Source: Dryomyza anilis (lineage: Eukaryota > Arthropoda > Insecta > Diptera > Dryomyzidae). Taken from it: a stretch of DNA of 64,000 nucleotides. Made by a program: the position numbers and the translations under genes. Shown here one piece after another: positions 1 through 9,856 of this stretch. The notes below the pieces were generated by a model. The model saw only the letters and a list, made by a program, of their open reading frames with translations, was not told where the DNA came from and did no database searches. The DNA lies in NCBI GenBank assembly GCA_951804985.1, contig OX638136.1, positions 8,745,852-8,809,851 on the forward strand, read 5' to 3'. How positions within the stretch are numbered: the first letter of the stretch is position 1; every line of letters begins with the position of its first letter.

Positions 1-520
1 AAACTTATAGTATAGAAAATGATTTAAAAAATGATCCCAATGGAACCTTATGGCTCCATTCATTCATATAACCAAATTAAACGACCATGACTTTGTAGAA
101 TAAAATCCAGTACAATAACCCTTATAGTAAACTTGGCCTTGAATTAAATATATGTCAATGCATTAATACAGAAGTGTCTTAACCTGTTTACAACAAAAAA
201 AATTAACCACAAAAAAAATAAGCATCTAATAATATTCATTCATATATCGAAGTTTTAAATTACAATCACCGTTCCTCAACAAAGTTTCAAATTGAACCCT
301 TTGCTCCTCAACTCTCTTGATGATCATGCAAAATAAAACAAACAAGTATAACTATAGTATACATTATAACTACGTTAACTGAAATCTAATTGCAACTATA
401 ATATTTTACAACAACAACATGAATACGTTTGTAAATATTCTCATTCACAAAAAATGCTTACTCCGATATAATTATCCCAACAACAACATTTACTCTTTAC
501 GGCTGCATGCCTTCATAACA
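1..520. other. AT-rich sequence seen once in the window
   Basis: I find no second copy of this stretch in the window and no convincing coding region. It is AT-rich with short CAACAACAT words near 410-490. It may be the left flank of the macrosatellite, or part of a longer unit type cut by the window edge. Confidence 0.5.
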
Positions 521-765
521 TGCATAGGTTTACACTACAGTTCTCATAATCTGATTAATAGTTTAAGAGTTGCTGTGGGTCATTTTTGTACATAAAATCA
601 AATTTTCTTTGCCAGAAAAATTGTACCGATAATGTCTCCGTAGAAAGAACGTACTTTTGAGATGTAAATGTACTGAAATCAGTACAATTGTATCGAACTT
701 ATCATCACTGATACATAGAGCTTTCACAACGAAAGCGCGTCAGTCTCTGTTAAGATGTCATGCAA
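521..765 (+). repeat. Divergent copy of the end of block Z
   Basis: It matches 54703-54908 and 59657-59836 with scattered substitutions and leads into block L at the same place. It carries about 53 bp near 686-740 (including cacaacgaaagcgcgtc) that both right-hand copies lack, and it lacks their 20-bp duplication around gatgtcatgcaagtaag. It is probably nearer the ancestral form. Confidence 0.8.
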
Positions 766-2327
766 GTAAGACTGCGCATCGCTGCTCTATTATTTGCTTT
801 ATTTTTGAACACTATAAAAATATTTAATTGAGTATTGACTTAATATTTTTTTATTGTATTTTTTTTTATAATTAACCTTTTTTTCATTATATTTTAAGTT
901 AAATTTAAATAAAATGTTTTTAGTTGAGTGAGGATACAAATAATTTTTTACTGAACATTTTTGTTGGTCTTACAGTAGTTGTATGTACAACATTTTATGT
1001 TGAGAGGCATTTTAATGCGCTCCATTCACAATACAAAAAAAACAATCCAAAAGAAATGAAAGAATTGCTTTCAATATTAAAACAATCATTTAAAAAAAAA
1101 AAAAATGAATGCACGCCAATTAAAGAAAATTGAAAATTTCAATTGGACCAATGTTTATACTGTGTATATATTTGTGGTATAACAAACAAAACACAACAAA
1201 AAGCACACAAAATAAGTATTTTAATGTTGCGACATACAAGATAAACAAAAAGCTTTTACATGAGCTTTCGACCAACATTGTTTTAAGTGTAAAGCATTTC
1301 AAACGCACAAACACTTAGGCATTTTGTTAATGTGTGCATTTGCCCTTTGCAGATCTAGATCATATGTTTATGGTCCCTACCTTTCCCTACCATTTTGCTT
1401 CCGGATTATTGCCCACCTTACCCTGCCTGAGCCTACCATTTTCCTTACACCTGTTTGGCTACCATACGCTACCTATGCCTTCCATTCCCCTACCAATTTT
1501 GTTTTCATGCTATAACAGGGAACTGGTATGTTCAAGCGAGCCCTAGCGGGCAAAAGCATTTTGTGTAAGTTTTGGAAGTATCTTTATAGCTAGAATATGA
1601 AAGAGAAAGGTACCTGTAGCAGGCAAAAGCATTTTGTGTAAGTTCTGATTTTGAAGACTTGAAAAGTATCTTTGGAAGGGAAAGGTAGTCTACCTGTAGC
1701 AGGCAAACACATTGTATAGGAATTTTGTTTTGAAATTTTAAAAAGCATTTTAATAGTAGGAAACTAAAAGGGAATTTTTAAAATAAAATAAATAAATAGA
1801 ATTTAATAAAATAATAAAACTTAGTAAATAAATAAAACTTATTAATTATAAATGTATCAATTTTGATATTCTTGAATACAGTTGAAAACTTTGAATATTT
1901 TGGATTACCTTCAAATATTTTCGATTATTTTTGAATACACTTAACGAAAAATTTCGTTTTCATATTTATCTATTTTTTATTTTACAACATGTCACTCAGA
2001 CTTACTACTGAAGATTTATCTGCCTCGGCGGCTAGTGCAACAATTTATTGTATTTGTACTCAAAGTGGTGGGACCTACAGTTAATTGCCGAATCCGAACG
2101 GCGGGTGAGAGCTTTTCATAGGTAAGAATGGAATGGGTTAAAGAAAAGTAACTTTTGTTATGTTATCATACTTCAAAAATAATAAAATAAGTGCGTTAAT
2201 TTGAAAAAGAAAATATATCGAATGTGCAAAAGAAAAATATATTAAACGAAATTTAATGAGAAAATGTTGCTAAAAAAATATTGCCAAAGAATAAGTTTGT
2301 CTCAAGAGACATGTTGCGACACACACC
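766..2327 (+). repeat. Unit segment 1: blocks L, P, M, C
   Basis: This is the first complete leader-to-satellite segment and the reference for the others. L runs from gtaagactgcgcatcg at 766 to about 1329 and is AT-rich with long A and T runs. P is about 1330-1520, rich in CCTACC words. M is about 1521-1770, with diverged subrepeats marked by gtagcaggcaaa. C is about 1771-2327, with the SINE fragment at 2051-2123 and the end gcgacacacac. Open frames in L and P differ between units by one-base insertions or deletions, so I do not call genes. Confidence 0.85.
2051..2123 (-). mobile_element. SINE fragment inside block C (first of 15)
   Basis: This stretch is nearly identical to part of the body of the full SINE at 53050-53358, including the segment around gccgaatccgaacggcggg. 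It lacks the tRNA-like head and the ATT tail. Equivalent fragments lie at 6274, 9153, 10925, 12859, 15979, 20261, 24922, 29318, 40709, 45359, 49426, 56157, 61111 and 63755, each about 73 bp. Units whose block C is deleted (about 7.8, 31.2, 33.3 and 37.0 kb) lack it. Confidence 0.85.
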
Positions 2328-3660
2328 GAGTAACCGGTTTCTCTGTAAAGAATCCCGTTTGTGAGTTATCGTGAAAACCCCTCAAAAGTGATACATTTGT
2401 CAAAATTATGACATATCACCTTACAAAACGGTTCAAAACTTAACTTCCAGAGTTGCCAACTTGTCAATATTTACACATATTCATCCTTAAAGGATGCTGA
2501 ATCTTGTCGAGTAACCGGTTTCTCTGTAAAGAATCCCGTTTGTGAGTTATCGTGAAAACCCCTCAAAAGTGATACATTTGTCAAAATTATGACATATCAC
2601 CTTACAAAACGGTTCAAAACTTAACTTCCAGAGTTGCCAACTTGTCAATATTTACACATATTCATCCTTAAAGGATGCTGAATCTTGTCGAGTAACCGGT
2701 TTCTCTGTAAAGAATCCCGTTTGTGAGTTATCGTGAAAACCCCTCAAAAGTGATACATTTGTCAAAATTATGACATATCACCTTACAAAACGGTTCAAAA
2801 CTTAACTTCCAGAGTTGCCAACTTGTCAATATTTACACATATTCATCCTTAAAGGATGCTGAATCTTGTCGAGTAACCGGTTTCTCTGTAAAGAATCCCG
2901 TTAGTGAGTTATCGTGAAAACCCCTCAAAAGTGATACATTTGTCAAAATTATGACATATCACCTTACAAAACGGTTCAAAACTTAACTTCCAGAGTTGCC
3001 AACTTGTCAATATTTACACATATTCATCCTTAAAGGATGCTGAATCTTGTCGAGTAACCGGTTTCTCTGTAAAGAATCCCGTTTGTGAGTTATCGTGAAA
3101 ACCCCTCAAAAGTGATACATTTGTCAAAATTATGACATATCACCTTACAAAACGGTTCAAAACTTAACTTCCAGAGTTTCCAACTTGTCAATATTTACAC
3201 ATATTCATCCTTAAAGGATGCTGAATCTTGTCGAGTAACCGGTTTCTCTGTAAAGAATCCCGTTTGTGAGTTATCGTGAAAACCCCTCAAGAGTGATACA
3301 TTTGTCAAAATTATGACATATCACCTTACAAAACGGTTCAAAACTTAACTTCCAGAGTTGCCAACTTGTCAATATTTACACATATTCATCCTTAAAGGAT
3401 GCTGAATCTTGTCGAGTAACCGGTTTCTCTGTAAAGAATCCCGTTTGTGAGTTATCGTGAAAACCCCTCAAAAGTGATACATTTGTTAAAATTATGACAT
3501 ATCACCTTACAAAACGGTTCAAAACTTAACTTCCAGAGTTGCCAACTTGTCAATATTTACACATATTCATCCTTAAAGGATGCTGAATCTTGTCGAGTAA
3601 CCGGTTTCTCAGTAAAAAAATCCCGTTCGTGAAAAAAACACAAAATTAACTAAATATCAG
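2328..3660 (+). repeat. 181-bp satellite array 1 (7 monomers + terminal partial)
   Basis: Monomer starts (gagtaaccggtttctctg) fall at 2328, 2509, 2690, 2871, 3052, 3233 and 3414, an exact 181-bp period. A truncated, diverged last monomer starts at 3595 (ctcagtaaaaaa, then cccgttcgtg). The monomers are nearly identical. Each carries a near-palindrome catccttaaaggatg at monomer positions 155-169, a dyad tgtca-N6-tgaca at 71-86, and the palindrome aaccggtt at 5-12. Confidence 0.97.
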
Positions 3661-4404
3661 GGGTTAAAAAAAACATATATATATATATAATTCTGTTCAG
3701 GCTTCTGTGCCCATGTATATTCTTGTGTTGTGCTGAATTCTCGCGAAAACGTTGAAGCAATTTTTTTTTTAATGTTTAAGAATAAATAAAATTAAATCGA
3801 ATTAATGAGATATGTGGTCGAATATGACATTTTTGTTGTTAAAATCATAAAAAGAAAAAAAAAGTAAAATTTTAAAATAAAATTTTAATATCGTAAAACG
3901 GCAACACTTAACATGCAAAGCTATATATAAGCTATATATATATTGTTTCATTAATGCTTATTTACTGATTACTTGTTTCAATTTTAATAGTTTATTTTGC
4001 ACGCACTATCTTTGAGATAATTAGTCCTAAGTATGATACAATTTCTGATGTTTCTGTATAATTTTAATTATTTTTGGTTTATCTTTTGAATAATAAAATT
4101 TGTAACAGAGGTTTAAATTTTTATATTGTTTAATTTCGCGCTATTCATGTCTTAATTGGAGTTTAATAATGGTTTGGGATCATCATGGTTTCATTTTCAC
4201 GATTTACTGAAGATGATCAATGTTGGGAGGGCAATAGTTGTTGCACTAACATCAATGTACAACACTTGTGGAAGCGTTTTGACGGAAATACTTATCTCTT
4301 TGGCTTTTAAAATCTTTTACTTTTTGGAATGTTTCGGACATTTTAATCTAATTATATTGCACACAAATTTAAATATGTCTTGCTGTAGCAACGTGCATCT
4401 TTAA
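3661..4404 (+). repeat. Blocks T and F, copy 1
   Basis: A short TA microsatellite (3675-3689) is followed by AT-rich sequence and then by F, which starts near atggtttgggatcatcatgg and ends catctttaa. F contains an open frame of 75-82 codons in most copies. I do not call it a gene: one copy (22.8 kb) has lost its start and is frameshifted, and the copies are too recently duplicated for openness to mean selection. Confidence 0.8.
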
Positions 4405-4997
4405 GGGCCAGTTTTTCAGTGCTAGTTGAACTTCGTTTGTGGTTTAAACTTGGTTTAAAGTCAGAAACGAATTTTTCAATTAATTATGTTCATAGTTTAA
4501 ACGTAGTTTAAACGCCGAATATGTATCGTTTAAACTTCGTTTAAAATGTCATATTTTTTGGCAGAACATTGTTTAAACAACATTAATTTAAATATTTGTA
4601 AATAAAAATGTTTTCCTCGGACGAAGAAGATTTAAGTGATGCGGAAATATCGCATATATTAAATATTACCGTGCTACGTTGTGTTAAAACCATTAGATCG
4701 CGTCCGGATCACTTTAATTTGTATGACGAACTGGATTTCTTTGTTAGATTTCGCTTATCAAAAACTTCAACTTATACCATTTTGCAACTTATTGGCACGC
4801 ATATTGAACATCCAACAAATTGGTAAAGAATTCATCGAAATATATACTTTCACGTCAAATGTCTAACAAATATATTATAGGAATAACGCTTTAACAGCAG
4901 AGCAAATGCTATTAATAACACTTCGTGTATATGGAACTGGAGGTATGTTGCGAACAATTGGGGATATATAGAATATTCCCCAAGTTTTCACGATAAG
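4405..4997 (+). mobile_element. PIF/Harbinger transposon, 5' fragment, copy 1
   Basis: The element begins GGGCCAGTTTTTCAG directly after TAA at 4402-4404, which fits the three-base TWA target duplication of PIF/Harbinger elements. The first 200 bp hold five GTTTAAAC palindromes plus near matches. A transposase reading frame begins at 4608: exon 1 4608-4822, intron 4823-4880, exon 2 4881-4997, then a further GT donor at 4998. Everything past that point is missing, including the DDE catalytic region and the 3' terminal repeat. Exon 2 has an in-frame TAG at 4969-4971. Confidence 0.85.
4608..4997 (+). pseudogene. Harbinger (HARBI1-like) transposase N-terminal remnant, copy 1
   Basis: Joining exon 1 (215 nt) to exon 2 (117 nt) across a 58-bp GT-AG intron gives about 110 codons. 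The N-terminus is acidic (MFSSDEEDLSDAE). The part after about residue 40 reads DFFVRFRLSKTS, then a leucine-rich helix, then LTAEQMLLITLRVYGTGG and LRTIGDI. This matches my recollection of HARBI1-type nucleases, where an FRLSK-like helix precedes LLITLRFYATG and a helix-turn-helix region. Those family motifs are from memory and unverified here. The catalytic D, D and E residues would lie downstream and are absent. The TAG at 4969 breaks the frame. This is a decayed fragment, not a functional nuclease. Confidence 0.75.
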
Positions 4998-6550
4998 GTA
5001 AGACTGCGCATCGCTGCTCTATTATTTGCTTTATTTTTGAACACTATAAAAATATTTAATTGAGTATTGACTTAATATTTTTTTATTGTATTTTTTTTTT
5101 ATAATTAACCTTTTTTTCATTATATTTTAAGTTAAATTTAAATAAAATGTTTTTAGTTGAGTGAGGATACAAATAATTTTTTACTGAACATTTTTTTTGG
5201 TCGTACAGTAGTTGTATGTACAACATTTTATGTTGAGAGGCATTTTAATGCGCTCCATTCACAATACAAAAAAAAACAATCCAAAAGAAATGAAAGAATT
5301 GCTTTCAATATTAAAACAATCATTTTTTTAAAAAACACGCCAATTAAAGAAAATTGAAAATTTCAATTGGACCAATGTTTATACTGTGTATATATTTGTG
5401 GTATAACAAACAAAACACAACAAAAAGCACACAAAATAAGTATTTTAATGTTGCGACATAAAAGATAAACAAAAAGCTTTTACATGAGCTTTCGACCAAC
5501 ATTGTTTTAAGTGTAAAGCATTTCAAACGCACAAACACTTAGGCATTTTGTTAATGTGTGCATTTGCCCTTTGCAGATCTAGTTCATATGTTTATGGTCC
5601 CTACCTTCCCTACCATTTTGCTTCCGGATTATTGCCCACCTTACCCTGCCTGAGCCTACCATTTTCCTTACACCTGTTTGGCTACCATACGCTACCTATG
5701 CCTTCCATTCCCCTACCAATTTTGTTTTCATGCTATAACAGGGAACTGGTATGTTCAAGCGAGCCCTAGCGGGCAAAAGCATTTTGTGTAAGTTTTGGAA
5801 GTATCTTTATAGCTAGAATATGAAAGAGAAAGGTACCTGTAGCAGGCAAAAGCATTTTGTGTAAGTTCTGATTTTGAAGACTTGAAAAGTATCTTTGGAA
5901 GGGAAAGGTAGTCTACCTGTAGCAGGCAAACACATTGTATAGGAATTTTGTTTTGAAATTTTAAAAAGCATTTTAATAGTAGGGAACTAAAAGGGAATTT
6001 TTAAAATAAAATAAATAAATAGAATTTAATAAAATAATAAAACTTAGTAAATAAATAAAACTTATTAATTATAAATGTATCAATTTTGATATTCTTGAAT
6101 ACAGTTGAAAACTTTGAATATTTTGGATTACCTTCAAATATTTTCGATTATTTTTGAATACACTTAACGAAAAATTTCGTTTTCATATTTATCTATTTTT
6201 TATTTTACAACATGTCACTCAGACTTACTACTGAAGATTTATCTGCCTCGGCGGCTAGTGCAACAATTTATTGTATTTGTACTCAAAGTGGTGGGACCTA
6301 CAGTTAATTGCCGAATCCGAACGGCGGGTGAGAGCTTTTCATAGGTAAGAATGGAATGGGTTAAAGAAAAGTAACTTTTGTTATGTTATCATACTTCAAA
6401 AATAATAAAATAAGTGCGTTAATTTGAAAAAGAAAATATATCGAATGTGCAAAAGAAAAATATATTAAACGAAATTTAATGAGAAAATGTTGCTAAAAAA
6501 ATATTGCCAAAGAATAAGTTTGTCTCAAGAGACATGATGCGACACACACC
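4998..6550 (+). repeat. Unit segment 2: blocks L, P, M, C
   Basis: A full copy of segment 1. A T/A change gives agttcatatg in P, and one T is missing in ccttccctacc, which changes the frame through P relative to segment 1. SINE fragment at 6274-6346. Confidence 0.85.
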
Positions 6551-6797
6551 GAGTAACCGGTTTCTCTGTAAAGAATCCCGTTTGTGAGTTATCGTGAAAA
6601 CCCCTCAAAAGTGATACATTTGTCAAAATTATGACATATCACCTTACAAAACGGTTCAAAACTTAACTTCCAGAGTTGCCAACTTGTCAATATTTACACA
6701 TATTCATCCTTAAAAGATGCTGAATCTTGTCGAGTAACCGGTTTCTCTGTAAAGAATCCCGTTTGTGAGTTATCGTGAAAACCCCTCAAGAGTGATT
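6551..6797 (+). repeat. 181-bp satellite array 2, truncated
   Basis: One full monomer (6551) and about 66 bp of a second (6732), which breaks off after cctcaagagtgat and continues as block L at ttggtcgtacag. The same break recurs at about 8160 and 9856. Confidence 0.95.
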
Positions 6798-7914
6798 TTT
6801 GGTCGTACAGTAGTTGTATGTACAACATTTTATGTTGAGAGGCATTTTAATGCGCTCCATTCACAATACAAAAAAAACAATCCAAAAGAAATGAAAGAAT
6901 TGCTTTCAATATTAAAACAATCATTTAAAAAAAAAAAAAATGAATGCACGCCAATTAAAGAAAATTGAAAATTTCAATTGGACCAATGTTTATACTGTGT
7001 ATATATTTGTGGTATAACAAACAAAACACAACAAAAAGCACACAAAATAAGTATTTTAATGTTGCGACATAAAAGATAAACAAAAAGCTTTTACATGAGC
7101 TTTCGACCAACATTGTTTTAAGTGTAAAGCATTTCAAACGCACAAACACTTAGGCATTTTGTTAATGTGTGCATTTGCCCTTTGCAGATCTAGATCATAT
7201 GTTTATGGTCCCTACCTTTCCCTACCATTTTGCTTCCGGATTTTTGCCCACCTTACCCTGCCTGAGCCTACCATTTTCCTTACACCTGTTTGGCTACCAT
7301 ACGCTACCTATGCCTTCCATTCCCCTACCAATTTTGTTTTCATGCTATAACAGGGAACTGGTATGTTCAAGCGAGCCCTAGCGGGCAAAAGCATTTTGTG
7401 TAAGTTTTGGAAGTATCTTTATAGCTAGAATATGAAAGAGAAAGGTACCTGTAGCAGGCAAAAGCATTTTGTGTAAGTTCTGATTTTGAAGACTTGAAAA
7501 GTATCTTTGGAAGGGAAAGGTAGTCTACCTGTAGCAGGCAAACACATTGTATAGGAATTTTGTTTTGAAATTTTAAAAAGCATTTTAATAGTAGGGAACT
7601 AAAAGGGAATTTTTAAAATAAAATAAATAAATAGAATTTAATAAAATAATAAAACTTAGTAAATAAATAAAACTTATTAATTATAAATGTATCAATTTTG
7701 ATATTCTTGAATACAGTTGAAAACTTTGAATATTTTGGATTACCTTCAAATATTTTCGATTATTTTTGAATACACTTAACGAAAAATTTCGTTTTCATAT
7801 TTATCTATTTTTTTTTTATCTATATATATTAAACGAAATTTAATGAGAAAATGTTGCTAAAAAAATATTGCCAAAGAATAAGTTTGTCTCAAGAGACATG
7901 ATGCGACACACACC
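6798..7914 (+). repeat. Unit segment 3: partial L, P, M, deleted C
   Basis: It starts within L at ttggtcgtacag. Block C has lost about 300 bp near 7812-7830, joining ttatctatttttttt to atatattaaacg, so the SINE fragment is absent. Confidence 0.85.
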
Positions 7915-8160
7915 GAGTAACCGGTTTCTCTGTAAAGAATCCCGTTTGTGAGTTATCGTGAAAACCCCTCAAAAGTGATACATTTGTCAAAATTATGACA
8001 TATCACCTTACAAAACGGTTCAAAACATAACTTCCAGAGTTGCCAACTTGTCAATATTTACACATATTCATCCTTAAAAGATGCTGAATCTTGTCGAGTA
8101 ACCGGTTTCTCTGTAAAGAATCCCGTTTGTGAGTTATCGTGAAAACCCCTCAAGAGTGAT
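7915..8160 (+). repeat. 181-bp satellite array 3, truncated
   Basis: One full monomer (7915) and a partial second (8096) ending at the same satellite-to-L junction as array 2. A private-looking variant aaaacataacttcc is shared with first monomers of several other arrays. Confidence 0.95.
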
Positions 8161-9429
8161 TTTTGGTCGTACAGTAGTTGTATGTACAACATTTTATGTT
8201 GAGAGGCATTTTAATGCGCTCCATTCACAATACAAAAAAAACAATCCAAAAGAAATGAAAGAATTGCTTTCAATATTAAAACAATCATTTAAAAAAAAAA
8301 AAAATGAATGCACGCCAATTAAAGAAAATTGAAAATTTCAATTGGACCAATGTTTATACTGTGTATATATTTGTGGTATAACAAACAAAACACAACAAAA
8401 AGCACACAAAATAAGTATTTTAATGTTGCGACATAAAAGATAAACAAAAAGCTTTTACATGAGCTTTCGACCAACATTGTTTTAAGTGTAAAGCATTTAC
8501 CTTTCCCTACCATTTTGCTTCCGGATTATTGCCCACCTTACCCTGCCTGAGCCTACCATTTTCCTTACACCTGTTTGGCTACCATACGCTACCTATGCCT
8601 TCCACTCCCCTACCAATTTTGTTTTCATGCTATAACAGGGAACTGGTATGTTCAAGCGAGCCCTAGCGGGCAAAAGCATTTTGTGTAAGTTTTGGAAGTA
8701 TCTTTATAGCTAGAATATGAAAGAGAAAGGTACCTGTAGCAGGCAAAAGCATTTTGTGTAAGTTCTGATTTTGAAGACTTGAAAAGTATCTTTGGAAGGG
8801 AAAGGTAGTCTACCTGTAGCAGGCAAACACATTGTATAGGAATTTTGTTTTGAAATTTTAAAAAGCATTTTAATAGTAGGAAACTAAAAGGGAATTTTTA
8901 AAATAAAATAAATAAATAGAATTAAATAAATAAATAAAACTTATTAATTATAAATGTATCAATTTTGATATTCTTGAATACAGTTGAAAACTTTGAATAT
9001 TTTGGATTACCTTCAAATATTTTCGATTATTTTTGAATACACTTAACGAAAAATTTCGTTTTCATATTTATCTATTTTTTATTTTACAACATGTCACTCA
9101 GACTTACTACTGAAGATTTATCTGCCTCGGCGGCTAGTGCAACAATTTATTGTATTTGTACTCAAAGTGGTGGGACCTACAGTTAATTGCCGAATCCGAA
9201 CGGCGGGTGAGAGCTTTTCATAGGTAAGAATGGAATGGGTTAAAGAAAAGTAACTTTTGTTATGTTATCATACTTCAAAAATAATAAAATAAGTGCGTTA
9301 ATTTGAAAAAGAAAATATATCGAATGTGCAAAAGAAAAATATATTAAACGAAATTTAATGAGAAAATGTTGCTAAAAAAATATTGCCAAAGAATAAGTTT
9401 GTCTCAAGAGACATGATGCGACACACACC
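8161..9429 (+). repeat. Unit segment 4: partial L, P with deletion, M, C
   Basis: About 110 bp is missing near 8498, where gtaaagcattt runs directly into acctttccctacc, removing the L/P boundary. SINE fragment at 9153-9225. Confidence 0.85.
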
Positions 9430-9856
9430 GAGTAACCGGTTTCTCTGTAAAGAATCCCGTTTGTGAGTTATCGTGAAAACCCCTCAAAAGTGATACATTT
9501 GTCAAAATTATGACATATCACCTTACAAAACGGTTCAAAACATAACTTCCAGAGTTGCCAACTTGTCAATATTTACACATATTCATCCTTAAAGGATGCT
9601 GAATCTTGTCGAGTAACCGGTTTCTCTGTAAAGAATCCCGTTTGTGAGTTATCGTGAAAACCCCTCAAAAGTGATACATTTGTCAAAATTATGACATATC
9701 ACCTTACAAAACGGTTCAAAACTTAACTTCCAGAGTTGCCAACTTGTCAATATTTACACATATTCATCCTTAAAAGATGCTGAATCTTGTCGAGTAACCA
9801 GTTTCTCTGTAAAGAATCCCGTTTGTGAGTTATCGTGAAAACCCCTCAAGAGTGAT
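9430..9856 (+). repeat. 181-bp satellite array 4, truncated
   Basis: Full monomers at 9430 and 9611 and a partial at 9792, ending at the same satellite-to-L junction as arrays 2 and 3. Confidence 0.95.

Noticed and set aside
924..1133. Open frame in L (MSEDTNNFLLN and on)
   Set aside because: The C-terminal part is set by homopolymer A/T runs that change length and frame between units, and in three units the start is replaced by satellite sequence.
1120..1314. 64-codon minus-strand frame in block L, repeated in most units
   Set aside because: It is a low-complexity hydrophobic translation of AT-rich DNA with no motif, and it is absent or altered where L is rearranged.
1324..1546. Two overlapping frames in block P
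   Set aside because: One-base and ten-base insertions or deletions between units switch which frame is open, so there is no selection for coding; the sequence is a degenerate CCTACC-rich repeat.
2328..2508. CENP-B box in the 181-bp monomer
   Set aside because: The nearest match (cccgtttgtgag) fails the conserved CGAA part, and a CENP-B system is not established in flies.
2328..3660. CRISPR-like array
   Set aside because: The repeats are contiguous 181-bp monomers with no unique spacers, in a eukaryotic context.
4194..4300. Another frame of block F reads FTEDDQCWEGNSCC, superficially like a cysteine-containing extracellular protein
   Set aside because: The frame is short, contains stops on both sides and rests on a vague resemblance; no family can be supported.
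4156..4404. 75-82 codon open frame in block F, present in most units
   Set aside because: It is AT-rich and hydrophobic without recognisable motifs, with variable start and length. It is broken at 22.8 kb, and its stop is the TAA at the Harbinger target. Conservation is explained by recent duplication.
766..4997. rDNA intergenic spacer with subrepeats
   Set aside because: There is no rRNA gene sequence in 64 kb of units, and the units contain transposon ends instead.
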